A DNA stretch of 64,000 nt, from positions 1-64,000 of the forward strand of contig JAEWKZ010000095.1 of assembly GCA_023393525.1 (NCBI GenBank), in the 5' to 3' direction. How positions within the stretch are numbered: the stretch's first letter is position 1; the number at the start of each line of letters is the position of its first letter. This stretch comes from Pseudomonadota bacterium. GTDB lineage: Bacteria; Desulfobacterota; Desulfovibrionia; Desulfovibrionales; Desulfomicrobiaceae. This document shows, piece by piece, positions 52,179 to 60,944 of this stretch. A model generated the notes under the pieces. The model saw nothing but the letters and a program-made list of their open reading frames with translations, was not told the origin of the DNA and did no database searches. The position numbers and the translations under genes are program-made.

Positions 52179-53567
52179 GTGAAGAAGCCCATTCTTGTCA
52201 TCCAGATGCAGCGCATGGGGGACCTGATCCTGTCCTTCCCCCTTTTTTTGTGGCTGGAGCGGGCATTTCCCGGCCATCCGGTCTGGGTCATGGCCGAGGC
52301 GGGGTTTGCCGGGCCGCTCGCGCGTCTGAGTCCGCAGGTGCGCTATTTCGGTTATGGGCAGGGCGGAGACGTGCGCAGCGAAGCGTTCCACCTGGTCATA
52401 AACCTCAGTCATCGGGCCGAAAGCATGGCCTTGGCCGGCGGCCTGCGCTGCGACGCCCTGGTCGGCGGCTACCTTCGGGACGGGGTGACCCGCATCGAGG
52501 GAGACTGGCAGGAATACCGGGCCTCGCTGACCTACAACAACCGGCACAACCGTTTTCACTGGGCCGATCTCAATGCCCTGGACGTGATCCCGCACGGGAT
52601 CATGGGCCAGACCCGCTGGCCCGCTCCGCGCAACATGCCGCCGGATGTCCGCCATATCGGGCTCTTCCTTGGCGCAAGCGAGCCGGACAAAAGGCCCGGG
52701 GCCACATTTTGGGTCGGACTCCTCGCGGAGCTGGAACGGCGCGGGTTCGTGCCGGTGCTTCTGGGCGGACCGGGCGAGCGGGAATTGTGCCGCGAGGTGC
52801 TTCGTCTCGCCGCGCGACCGGTGGCCAGCGCCTGCGGGTCACTGGGGCTGGATGCGTTCGCCGTGTACGGACAGACTCTGGCCGCCATGATCACTCCCGA
52901 CACCGGCCCCATGCACCTGGCGGCCTGGTCCGGGCTCAAAGTGCTCAATCTGTCCATGGGCCCGGTGCATGCCTTCGAGACCGGCCCTTACCAGCCGGAA
53001 CACGTGGTGCTGCGCAGTTCAAGGGATTGCGTTGGTTGCTGGCGCTGCCGTTTTGATCTTCCGCGCTGTCATGAAAAATTCAAGCCCGCGCGGGTTGTGC
53101 GCGTGCTTGAGGCCATGCTGGGCCGCAAGGGCAACCTCACAGGCTTGCGGCTTCCCGGACTTGAGATTTTTGCCACCGGCCGCAAGAACGGCCTCTATGA
53201 CCTGATACCGCTCTCCGTCCACGCCAAGGCCGGGCAGCGGCTGTCCGCGTACTGGCAGGCGTTCTGGCTGCACGCCTTTGGCCGGGGCTCCCGGGACGAC
53301 TGCCTGGCTGCGGCCGGAAAGCTGCACGATGACCATGCCGATCTGGTGCGCGTCATGAGCGCCGGGGCTTTGCGTTTTTTCCGCATGGCCAGCAGCGCCT
53401 CCGACCCGGAGCTGCCCGTGCGCGAGTGGAACCGCACGTCACCGGCGCTGCGCCCTTTGAGCGGGTACGCCGCCGTTCACCTGTCCAATCATGACTGCTC
53501 CGTAGCCAGCCGCAGGCGCGTGCTGGCCCTGGCCGAGACCCACCTCGGCTTTCTTCGCCACTCGTGA
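52179..53567 (+). CDS. family 9 glycosyltransferase (heptosyltransferase-like)
   Basis: A 462-residue GT-B enzyme of the heptosyltransferase superfamily: MQRMGDLILSFPL near the start, LFLGASEPDKRP, VLLGGPGERELC and the ITPDTGPMHLAAW nucleotide-sugar site. A C-terminal extension of about 120 residues after a CVGCWRCRFDLPRC cysteine cluster exceeds the usual length of about 350. It starts at GTG 52179, 3 bases after the CgeB-like gene. Its acceptor may be LPS or a protein glycan; not decided by sequence. Confidence 0.85.
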   Translation: MKKPILVIQMQRMGDLILSFPLFLWLERAFPGHPVWVMAEAGFAGPLARLSPQVRYFGYGQGGDVRSEAFHLVINLSHRAESMALAGGLRCDALVGGYLRDGVTRIEGDWQEYRASLTYNNRHNRFHWADLNALDVIPHGIMGQTRWPAPRNMPPDVRHIGLFLGASEPDKRPGATFWVGLLAELERRGFVPVLLGGPGERELCREVLRLAARPVASACGSLGLDAFAVYGQTLAAMITPDTGPMHLAAWSGLKVLNLSMGPVHAFETGPYQPEHVVLRSSRDCVGCWRCRFDLPRCHEKFKPARVVRVLEAMLGRKGNLTGLRLPGLEIFATGRKNGLYDLIPLSVHAKAGQRLSAYWQAFWLHAFGRGSRDDCLAAAGKLHDDHADLVRVMSAGALRFFRMASSASDPELPVREWNRTSPALRPLSGYAAVHLSNHDCSVASRRRVLALAETHLGFLRHS

Positions 53568-53580
53568 CTTCATTCTAGTC

Positions 53581-53619
53581 AAAGCAAAAAAGGCGGCCAT
53601 TGGCCGCCTTTTTTGCTTT
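53581..53619. terminator. bidirectional terminator between the GT9 gene and the efflux operon
   Basis: AAAGCAAAAAAGGCGGCCA is the exact complement of TGGCCGCCTTTTTTGCTTT, giving T-runs in both directions. Confidence 0.9.
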
Positions 53620-53634
53620 GATTTCAGGTTGTTG

Positions 53635-55053
53635 TTATTTCGCTGCGGCCTGCAATCCGTTTTCCTGCCAGCCTCCGCCAAGAGCGGTGAAAAGCTCGAC
53701 CGTGGCCAGTTTCCGGGCCAGGCGGGCATCGAGCAGGTTCTGTCTGGCCGTGAACAGGGTGCGTTCGGCGTCGTGCACGGCAAAGGCGCTCTCAAGACCT
53801 GCCGAAAAGCGCTGATCGACCAGCAGGCGGCTTTGTTCGGCGCTGGCCGCGCGGCGCGTCTGGGCCCGCACCTGTCCCTCGTAGCCCTGGTTTTTGGCCA
53901 GGGCGTCGGACACTTCGCGGAAGGCGTTCTGGATGGTCTCTTCGTACTGCGCGATGCGGATCTGCTGTTCGGCCTTGGCGGCGTCGAGGTTGGCCTTGTT
54001 CCGGCCCGCGTCGAAAATGGGCAGGCTGATGCTGGGCACGAAGGTCCAGACCCGCTGCGAGGCATCGAACAGGTCGGTCAGTTCCAGGCTGGCCAGGCCG
54101 GCCGTGGTGGTCAGGCCGATGCGCGGGAAGAACGCGGCCCGCGCCGCGCCGATTTCGGCGCCCGCGGCCCAGAGGCGGTGCTCGGCTTCAAGGATGTCGG
54201 GGCGGCGGGTCAGGAGTTCCGAAGGAAGACCCGGCGTGACAGCCGTGTTCAGAACCACGTCGTTGATGGCCTGCGCCGGGAGGTTCATATCCGAGACCGG
54301 CACCCCGGCCAGCACGGCCAGGGCGTTTTCATCCATGGCCACCTGGGCCGTGAGCCGCGCGACCTCGGCCTGGGCCACGGCCACGACTTCCTCGGCCTGA
54401 TGGCGGGCCAGCTCCGTGCTCATGCCGTGGGCCAGCTGCGCCAGGGTCAGATCCAGGGTCGCCTGGCGGCTCTCCAGGGTTTCCCGGGCCAGGGCCAGAT
54501 GCTCCCGGTCCCCGGCCAGGGTCAGATACCCCCTGGCGACCTGGGACACGAGGCTGATGTGCGCGGCCCGGCGGGCCTCCTCCGTGGCCAGATAACTTTC
54601 CAGGGCCGAGTCCTCCAGGCTTTTGACCCGGCCGAAGAAATCAAGCTCGAAGGACGAGATGCCCAGGCCCACGTTCCACTGCCGGTCGATACCTTCGACC
54701 CCGGCGCGCAGATCGCCGGGTGAGCGCGTGTTGGAGTTGACGCCCGAGGCGTCGATGTTCGGGACACGCCCGGCGCGGGCGATGCCGAACTGCGCCCGGG
54801 CCTTGTCCATGGCCAGCACGGCCTGGCGCAGGCTTCTGTTCTGGCCCAGCGCGGTGGCGATGAGCTCCTGCAGGGCCGGATCGGGAAAGGCGTCCCGCCA
54901 GCCGAGTGCGTCGATTCCAGCCTGGCCGGGGCCGGACTGGGCCGGCGCGTTCCATGTTTCGGGTACGGGCATGGCCGGACGTTCCCGTTCAGGGGCGAGC
55001 GTTGCGCAGCCGCCAAGCGCGACGAGCGCGATCATGAGTATCAATCTTCGCAT
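53635..55053 (-). CDS. outer-membrane efflux lipoprotein (NodT/TolC family)
   Basis: 472 residues with a lipoprotein signal (ALGGCATL; lipidated Cys about 16) and two tandem OEP repeats rich in coiled-coil helix, as in OprM/NodT channels. It forms the outer-membrane exit duct of the RND pump. The start is ATG 55053, inside the 3' end of the RND gene (13-base overlap). Last gene of the operon, closed by a bidirectional terminator. Confidence 0.93.
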   Translation of the reverse strand: MRRLILMIALVALGGCATLAPERERPAMPVPETWNAPAQSGPGQAGIDALGWRDAFPDPALQELIATALGQNRSLRQAVLAMDKARAQFGIARAGRVPNIDASGVNSNTRSPGDLRAGVEGIDRQWNVGLGISSFELDFFGRVKSLEDSALESYLATEEARRAAHISLVSQVARGYLTLAGDREHLALARETLESRQATLDLTLAQLAHGMSTELARHQAEEVVAVAQAEVARLTAQVAMDENALAVLAGVPVSDMNLPAQAINDVVLNTAVTPGLPSELLTRRPDILEAEHRLWAAGAEIGAARAAFFPRIGLTTTAGLASLELTDLFDASQRVWTFVPSISLPIFDAGRNKANLDAAKAEQQIRIAQYEETIQNAFREVSDALAKNQGYEGQVRAQTRRAASAEQSRLLVDQRFSAGLESAFAVHDAERTLFTARQNLLDARLARKLATVELFTALGGGWQENGLQAAAK

Positions 55054-58000
55054 GGGTGGCCTCCGGGAATTATGGCGCGAGAGGTCGCGTTCTTGGGTTC
55101 CTTGCGGGAGAGTCCCCTCTTGGCCACGATGACGAAGAAGACCGGAATGAGCAGGGAGCCGATGACAGTGGAGGCGATGGTGCCGCCGATGACGCCCGTG
55201 CCGATGGAGTTCTGTCCGCCGGAACCCGCGCCGGAGTTCAGGGCCAGCGGCAGGACGCCCAGGCCGAAAGCCAGGGAGGTCATGAGGATGGGGCGCAGGC
55301 GCTGCCTGGCCGCCTCGACCACGGCGGCCATGATGTCCATGCCCGATTCGGTCAGGCTCTTGGCGAACTCGACGATGAGGATGGCGTTTTTGGCCGCCAG
55401 GCCCATGGTTGTGAGCAGACCGACCTGAAAGTAGACGTCGTTGGTCAGGCCGCGCAGGCTGACGGCGGCCAGGGCCCCGACGACGCCGATGGGCACGACC
55501 AGGATGACCGACGCCGGCAGGCTCCAGCTTTCGTACAGGGCCGCGAGGCACAGGAAGACCACGAGGATGGAGAGGCCGTAGAGCAGGGCGGTCTGGGAAC
55601 CGGCCTGGCGTTCCTGGAAGGACAGGCCCGTCCAGGAGTAGCCGATGCCTTCAGGCAACTGGCTGGCCAGGTTCTCCATGGTCTCCATGGCCTGGCCTGA
55701 GCTCTTGCCCGGCGCCGGCGCGCCGAGGATCTGCATGGCCGGGACGCCGTTGTAGCGCTCCAGACGGGGCGAGCCCGAAGTCCAGTGCGCCGTGGCGAAG
55801 CTCGACATGGGCACCATCTGTCCGGACTTGCCGCGCACGTGCCAGCGGGCGAGATCTTCGGGCATCATGCGATAGGGAGCCTCGCCCTGCATGATGACCT
55901 TCTTGACGCGCCCCTTGTCCAGGAAGTCGTTGACATAGGAGCTGCCCCAGGCCGTGGCGATGACGCCGGTCACGTCGGACACGGCCAGGCCCAGGGCGCC
56001 GGCCTTGTCCCAGTCGATGTCGATGCGGTACTGCGGCGTGTCGTCCAGGCCGTTGGGCCGGACCATGGCCAGATCCGGATGCTGGCTGGCCATGCCGAGA
56101 AGCTGGTTGCGGGCGGCGGTGAGCTTTTCGTGGCCAAGGCCTGCCATGTCCTGCAACTCGAAGTCGAAGCCGGCCGCGTTGCCCAGTTCCATCACCGCCG
56201 GCGGGGCGAAGGCGAAGACCTGCGCGTCGCGGTACTGCGAGAAGGCGGCCATGGCCCGTCCGGCAATGGCCTTGACGTGCATGCCCGGACTCTTGCGCAT
56301 GCTCCAGTCCTTCAGGCGTACGAAGCACATGGCCGTGTTCTGGCCGCTGCCGGCGAAACTGAAGCCCGCCACGGCCATGAGCGATTGCACGGAGTCCTTC
56401 TCGGCTTCCAGGAAGTGGGTTTCGATGCGTTCCAGCACATTCAGGGCGCGGTCCTGGGTCGCGCCGATGGGCAACTGGACCTGCACGAACAGCATGCCCT
56501 GGTCCTCGTCCGGGAGAAAACCCGTGGGCAGCCGCTGGAACAGGAACATCATGGCGGCCAGGATGAGGGCGTAGAGGATCATCGATCGTCCCCAGCGCCT
56601 GGTCATGGAACCGACCAGCTTCTGATAGCCATTCGCGGTGCGGTCGAAGCCGCGGTTGAACAGGCCGAAGAAGCCGCGCTTGCCTTGGCCGGGCTTGGCG
56701 GGTTTGAGCATGGTGGCGCACAGGGCCGGGGTCAGGATCAGGGCCACCAGGACGGAGAGAACCATGGCCGAGACCACGGTGATGGAGAACTGGCGGTAGA
56801 TGACGCCCGTGGAGCCGCCGAAGAAGGCCATGGGCACGAAGACGGCGGACAGCACCAGGGCGATGCCGACCAGTGCCCCGGAGATCTGGGTCATGGACAG
56901 GTGGGTCGCGTCCCTGGCCGACAAGCCGTCCTCATGCATGATGCGTTCGACGTTTTCGACCACGACGATGGCGTCGTCCACCAGCAGACCGATGGCCAGG
57001 ACCATGGCGAACATGGTCAGGGTGTTGATGGAATAGCCGAAGGCCGCCAGCACCCCGAAGGTGCCGAGCAGAACCACCGGCACGGCGATGGTCGGGATGA
57101 GCGTGGCCCGGAAGTTCTGCAGAAAGAGGAACATGACCAGAAAGACCAGCACCACGGCCTCCAGCAGGGTGCGGACCACCTCTTCGATGGAGATGCGCAC
57201 GAAGGGCGTGGTGTCGAATGCTTCCACGACCTTCAATCCGGCGGGAAAGGTCGAACTGATGCTGTCCGTGTATTCGGCGATGGCCTCGACGGTTTTCAGC
57301 GCGTTGGCGCCGGTGGCCAGTTTGATGGCCAGGGCCGCCGCGGGCTGACCGTTGTAGCGGGAGACGACCTGTGAATTCTCCGCCCCCAGTTCCACCTTGG
57401 CGACGTCGCCCAGGCGCACCGTGGACCCGTCGGTGTTCGTCTTTAAGAGGATGTTCCGGAATTGTTCGGGAGTCTGAAGACGGTCCTGAACGCTGACCGT
57501 GAAGTTGATGCGCTGCTCTTCCACCGAGGGCAGTCCGCCCAGTTGACCGGCGGAGATCTGGGCGTTCTGGGCCTTGATGGCGGCGGCGACATCCGCCGGG
57601 GTGAGGCTGTAGGTATGCAACTGATCAGGATTGAGCCAGATGCGCATGGCGTGCTGCGAGCCGAACAGGGTGACCTCGCCGACCCCTTCCACGCGGCTCA
57701 TGCCGTCAAGAACATTGGCGGCCACATAGTCGGCCAGCTGCGCCCTGGCCATGGACCCGTCTTCGGAAACGAAGCCGAGCACCTGCACGAAATTCCTGAC
57801 CGCCTTGGTGACCTGCACGCCCTGGGCCTGCACTTCCTGCGGCAGCAGCGCCATGGCCAGTTGCAGCTTGTTCTGGACCTGCACCTGGGCAATGTCCGGG
57901 TTGGTGCCGGCCTTGAAGGTCAGGGTGATTTCGGCCTGACCCGAGGACTGACTGGTCGAGGACATGTAGTCCAGGTTGTCGATGCCCTTCATCTTCTGTT

Positions 58001-58196
58001 CGATGACCTGGGTGACCGCGTCTTCCAGGGTCTTGGCCGACGCGCCGGGATAGGTCGCGCTGATGGCCACCGATGGCGGAGCGATGGGCGGATACTGTGA
58101 TATGGGCAGGCCCGTTATGGCCAGCACGCCGCCGAGCATGGCGGCGATGGCCAGAACCCAGGCGAATACCGGGCGATTGATGAAAAAATGTGCCAT
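55041..58196 (-). CDS. RND multidrug efflux transporter, HAE1 (AcrB/MexB) family
   Basis: 1051 residues with the twelve-helix RND layout and two large periplasmic loops. It starts MAHFFINRPVFAWVLA, and the transmembrane-4 proton-relay pair is in GLLVDDAIVVVENVER. The internal repeat (FKAGTNPD, VFVPMAFFGG, the C-terminal NAILIVEFAK) matches AcrB. It exports hydrophobic compounds from the inner membrane and periplasm using proton motive force. It lies 9 bases after the membrane-fusion gene. Confidence 0.96.
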   Translation of the reverse strand: MAHFFINRPVFAWVLAIAAMLGGVLAITGLPISQYPPIAPPSVAISATYPGASAKTLEDAVTQVIEQKMKGIDNLDYMSSTSQSSGQAEITLTFKAGTNPDIAQVQVQNKLQLAMALLPQEVQAQGVQVTKAVRNFVQVLGFVSEDGSMARAQLADYVAANVLDGMSRVEGVGEVTLFGSQHAMRIWLNPDQLHTYSLTPADVAAAIKAQNAQISAGQLGGLPSVEEQRINFTVSVQDRLQTPEQFRNILLKTNTDGSTVRLGDVAKVELGAENSQVVSRYNGQPAAALAIKLATGANALKTVEAIAEYTDSISSTFPAGLKVVEAFDTTPFVRISIEEVVRTLLEAVVLVFLVMFLFLQNFRATLIPTIAVPVVLLGTFGVLAAFGYSINTLTMFAMVLAIGLLVDDAIVVVENVERIMHEDGLSARDATHLSMTQISGALVGIALVLSAVFVPMAFFGGSTGVIYRQFSITVVSAMVLSVLVALILTPALCATMLKPAKPGQGKRGFFGLFNRGFDRTANGYQKLVGSMTRRWGRSMILYALILAAMMFLFQRLPTGFLPDEDQGMLFVQVQLPIGATQDRALNVLERIETHFLEAEKDSVQSLMAVAGFSFAGSGQNTAMCFVRLKDWSMRKSPGMHVKAIAGRAMAAFSQYRDAQVFAFAPPAVMELGNAAGFDFELQDMAGLGHEKLTAARNQLLGMASQHPDLAMVRPNGLDDTPQYRIDIDWDKAGALGLAVSDVTGVIATAWGSSYVNDFLDKGRVKKVIMQGEAPYRMMPEDLARWHVRGKSGQMVPMSSFATAHWTSGSPRLERYNGVPAMQILGAPAPGKSSGQAMETMENLASQLPEGIGYSWTGLSFQERQAGSQTALLYGLSILVVFLCLAALYESWSLPASVILVVPIGVVGALAAVSLRGLTNDVYFQVGLLTTMGLAAKNAILIVEFAKSLTESGMDIMAAVVEAARQRLRPILMTSLAFGLGVLPLALNSGAGSGGQNSIGTGVIGGTIASTVIGSLLIPVFFVIVAKRGLSRKEPKNATSRAIIPGGHPCED

Positions 58197-58205
58197 GATG
58201 ACTCC

Positions 58206-59354
58206 TTACATCGCATCCTGGGCGATACGGACCTGAACCCCGGGGCGGGCCTTCTGCAATCCTTCGACAATGACGCGGTCTCCGGCGGCCAAGCCCTGAC
58301 GCACGATCCAGTCGCCGCCGACGGCGCGGTCAAGCTCCAGTTCGCGGGACGTGACTTTTTCCTGGGCGTCCACGACCATGGCCAGAGGCTGGCCCTGGGC
58401 GTTGCGGATCACGGCCTGCTGCGGGATGAGCAGGGCATTCGCCAGCACCCCCTCCTCGACCGTGGCCCGGACGTACATGCCCGGCAGCAGGTCGCGCTTC
58501 GGGTTGGGAAACACGGCGCGCAGCGTGACGGAGCCCGTGTTCTGATCCACGCTGGCCTCGGCCAACTGCAAGACTCCCTCATGGGCATAGACAGTGCCGT
58601 CTTCGAGGGTGAGGCGCACTTTGGCCGCCGTTTCGCCCGCGGACTGGATGGTCCCGTTTTCAAGGGCGCGCTTCATGCGCAAAAGTTCGACATTGGACTG
58701 GGTCAGGTCGACATAGATGGGGTCGAGCTGCTGCACCGTGGCCATGGCCATGGCCTGGTTGGCCGTGACCAGGGCGCCGGGCGTGATGGAGGACCGGCCG
58801 ATGCGCCCGCTGATGGGGGCTTCGACCCTGGTGCGTTCCAGATCGATGCGTGCGGCGTCCAGTTCGGCCTTGGCCGAGGAGACATTGGCCTCGGCCAGGG
58901 CCAGGGCGGCCTGCACCTCGTCATGGTCCTGCTGGCTGACGGCCTTGGTGCGGATCAGGTCGCGGTAGCGCACGGCTTTGAGGCGCGCGGGCTCCAGTTC
59001 GGCCTTGGCCTTGGCCACGGCGGCCTTGGCTCGGGCCACGGCCACTTCGTAGGTGGAAGGATCGATCTGGTAGAGCAGATCGCCGGATTTGACCTCGGTG
59101 CCTTCGGTGAAAGCCCGCTTCTGGATGATGCCGCCAACCTGGGGCCGGATTTCGGCCACCTGGTACACGGCGGTGCGTCCGGGCAGTTCGGAGGTCAGGC
59201 GGACCTCCTTTTCCTGCATGGTCACCACGGCCACTTCAGGCGCGGGCGCGACTCTGGCGGCCGCGGGCTGTTCGGCCTGGGACGGTTTGTTCCAGGCGAG
59301 GTAACCAAGGCCGACGGCGATCACGGCGACAACGGAGATTATTATTTTCTTCAT
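58206..59354 (-). CDS. RND efflux periplasmic adaptor (membrane fusion protein)
   Basis: 382 residues: an N-terminal hydrophobic anchor (IIISVVAVIAVGLGYLAW), an alpha-helical hairpin (about 95-165) flanked by lipoyl-like halves with ELPGRTAVYQVAEIRPQVGGII, and beta-barrel domains. There is no lipobox cysteine, so it is membrane-anchored or exported rather than lipidated. It couples the RND pump to the outer-membrane channel. The start is ATG 59354 behind GGAAGGACAAA. Confidence 0.95.
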   Translation of the reverse strand: MKKIIISVVAVIAVGLGYLAWNKPSQAEQPAAARVAPAPEVAVVTMQEKEVRLTSELPGRTAVYQVAEIRPQVGGIIQKRAFTEGTEVKSGDLLYQIDPSTYEVAVARAKAAVAKAKAELEPARLKAVRYRDLIRTKAVSQQDHDEVQAALALAEANVSSAKAELDAARIDLERTRVEAPISGRIGRSSITPGALVTANQAMAMATVQQLDPIYVDLTQSNVELLRMKRALENGTIQSAGETAAKVRLTLEDGTVYAHEGVLQLAEASVDQNTGSVTLRAVFPNPKRDLLPGMYVRATVEEGVLANALLIPQQAVIRNAQGQPLAMVVDAQEKVTSRELELDRAVGGDWIVRQGLAAGDRVIVEGLQKARPGVQVRIAQDAM

Positions 59355-59390
59355 TTTGTCCTTCCAGGAGTTTGGTGTGAAAAGAGGTAT

Positions 59391-59406
59391 ATGAACAGGC
59401 GTTCAT
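59391..59406. promoter_or_regulatory. probable TetR operator in front of the efflux operon
   Basis: A perfect palindrome ATGAAC-AGGC-GTTCAT lies between tetR and the adaptor gene. The half-sites (TGAAC-N4-GTTCA) recur upstream of tetR at 60031-60044. Confidence 0.55.
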
Positions 59407-59422
59407 TTCAGGGCGGTGGAAT

Positions 59423-60019
59423 TCAGGCGGAAACGCCGCGCACGAACATTTTCCAGTTGGCCTCGGCTTGGGTTTTGGGGTCGATCATGTCCCCGCGCCG
59501 ACTGTACAGAATGGCGATGGTCAAAAACTGCCCCAGAAACTGGACGAAGATCTGATCGGCATCAATGTCCGCTCGGATTTCCCCCGTTCGCTGTCCATGG
59601 CGGATGATCTCGGCCACCTCGGCCTGGTGGCGCTGATGATTCAGAAGCAGGCGTTCCCGCAATTGGGTTTCGTCGCTCCAGAGCGCATCCGAGAGCACCA
59701 GGTTGGGCAGGGCCCGATAGCGTTCGACCACGCTGATATGCAGGTCGTAGCATCGGCGCAGCTTGGTCAGGGCCGATCCGGGTTCTTCCACCGCGTGGCG
59801 GATTCCCTCCGTCTTGACGTTGTCGAGCAGGTCGAGAACGCTGGCCAGAATGTCGCCTTTCCCGCCGGGGAAATGCTTGTACAGCGCCGGTGCGGTCACG
59901 CCCACGGCGCGGGCCACGTTGCGCGCGGTCAGGGCTCCGACCCCCTGTTCGGCGACAAGGGCCAGGGCCGCTTCGGCGATCTGCTCGCGGCGGATGGTGG
60001 TGGTCAGTCGTTTTGCCAT
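59423..60019 (-). CDS. TetR-family transcriptional repressor of the efflux operon
   Basis: 198 residues with an N-terminal helix-turn-helix (about 10-55: IAEAALALVAEQGVGALTARNVARAVGV, then APALYKHFPGGKGD) and a variable ligand-binding C-terminal domain. It is co-directional with the efflux genes, upstream of them. Matched palindromes lie both in front of the pump genes and in its own upstream region, so it probably represses both. The inducer is unknown. Confidence 0.9.
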   Translation of the reverse strand: MAKRLTTTIRREQIAEAALALVAEQGVGALTARNVARAVGVTAPALYKHFPGGKGDILASVLDLLDNVKTEGIRHAVEEPGSALTKLRRCYDLHISVVERYRALPNLVLSDALWSDETQLRERLLLNHQRHQAEVAEIIRHGQRTGEIRADIDADQIFVQFLGQFLTIAILYSRRGDMIDPKTQAEANWKMFVRGVSA

Positions 60020-60030
60020 GGAGGGGCTAG

Positions 60031-60044
60031 TTAACGATCGTTCA
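60031..60044. promoter_or_regulatory. probable TetR operator upstream of tetR
   Basis: TTAACGATCGTTCA: read on the minus strand TGAAC-GATC-GTTAA, the same half-sites and 4-base spacing as the palindrome at 59391-59406, with one mismatch. Placed 11 bases before the tetR ATG, it would allow autorepression. Confidence 0.5.
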
Positions 60045-60130
60045 CTTTGTCGTCAAGGAGAAATTGAGAGACAAAATGAAGAAATTGCATTGTGACAAAT
60101 GAGCTATATTCACTTTGGCGGACACTCCAA

Positions 60131-60173
60131 CTCCCCTCCCGCCAAGGAGGGATGCCCGAAGGGCGGGGTGGTT
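60131..60173. repeat. REP-like double-hairpin element
   Basis: CTCCCCTCCC...GGAGGG followed by GCCCGAAGGGC and GGGGTGGTT forms two adjoining hairpins (CCCTCC/GGAGGG and GCCC-GAA-GGGC) in a short GC-rich block. It resembles repetitive extragenic palindromes mobilised by REP-associated transposases. Only one copy is visible in the window, so its repeat status is unproved. It lies in the gap between tetR and rubrerythrin. Confidence 0.45.
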
Positions 60174-60254
60174 GCATTTCGCGTATGAAGAGAAAAGACT
60201 CTGTCGCGGTATACGCTCCGTAGCTGGCGTGGCCTTGTGAGTAAAAAAAAGTAC

Positions 60255-60304
60255 TTGCAACTTTGAGAGGCATTCAGTAGCAAGATGGGAATTATTCCTG
60301 ATAA
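60255..60304 (+). promoter_or_regulatory. possible rubrerythrin promoter with an overlapping palindrome
   Basis: TTGCAA (60255), 17 bases, then TAGCAA (60278-60283; a weak -10). A small palindrome TTAT-TCCTG-ATAA (60292-60304) sits at the expected start of transcription. Rubrerythrin genes are often PerR-controlled, but this palindrome matches the PerR box poorly. Confidence 0.3.
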
Positions 60305-60328
60305 CTAAAAAATCAAAGGAGAATACCA

Positions 60329-60823
60329 GTGAGCAAGACCATGGAAAATCTGAAGGAAGCCTTTGCCGGGGAATCCCAGGCCAACCGCAAATATCTGGCT
60401 TTCGCCAAGAAGGCCGACGACGAGGGGCTGCCCCAGGTCGCCAAGCTGTTCAGGGCCGCCGCCTCCGCCGAGACCATCCATGCCCACGCGCATCTGCGCC
60501 AGATGAAGGGCATCGGTTCCACCGCCGATAACCTCAAGGAAGCCGTGGCAGGCGAAACCCACGAGTTCAAGTCCATGTATCCTGCCATGATCGCCGACGC
60601 CCAGGCCGAAGGCGACAAGGCGGCCGAAAGATATTTCGTTTTCGCCAACAAGGCCGAGGAATGTCACGCGAACCTGTATTCCAAGGCGGCGGAAAAGATG
60701 GGCGATCTGGAGGTTGTGGACTATTATGTTTGCAGCGTCTGCGGCCACATCCATGAAGGCCAGCCCACGGACAAGTGCCCCATCTGCGGCGCGGCCCCCA
60801 AGGCCTACAGTCTCGTGGACTAG
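60329..60823 (+). CDS. rubrerythrin
   Basis: 164 residues. An N-terminal four-helix di-iron domain (about 1-125) has the ligand pattern GESQANRKY, ASAETIHAHAH, AGETHEF and AEECHANLY. A C-terminal rubredoxin domain (about 130-164) has CSVCG and CPICG. It reduces hydrogen peroxide in anaerobes, protecting against oxygen. The start is GTG 60329 behind AAAGGAGAATACCA. Confidence 0.95.
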   Translation: MSKTMENLKEAFAGESQANRKYLAFAKKADDEGLPQVAKLFRAAASAETIHAHAHLRQMKGIGSTADNLKEAVAGETHEFKSMYPAMIADAQAEGDKAAERYFVFANKAEECHANLYSKAAEKMGDLEVVDYYVCSVCGHIHEGQPTDKCPICGAAPKAYSLVD

Positions 60824-60847
60824 GGGCCTTCCCCTGCGTTATCACGC

Positions 60848-60886
60848 AAAAAAGCCGCATTCCCTGTCGTGGAATGCGGCTTTTTT
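60848..60886. terminator. bidirectional terminator between rubrerythrin and the DEAD-box helicase gene
   Basis: AAAAAAGCCGCATTCC pairs perfectly with GGAATGCGGCTTTTTT around a 7-base loop, with six Ts on each strand. Confidence 0.9.
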
Positions 60887-60944
60887 ATTCAGACTTAAAC
60901 CCCAAAAGGCCCGTGGCATGGCCTTCGGCGAATGCGAAGGGCTT

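Noticed and set aside
60292..60304. PerR box in front of rubrerythrin
   Set aside because: TTATTCCTGATAA is only a short partial palindrome and matches the PerR consensus poorly; kept only as a note in the promoter entry.
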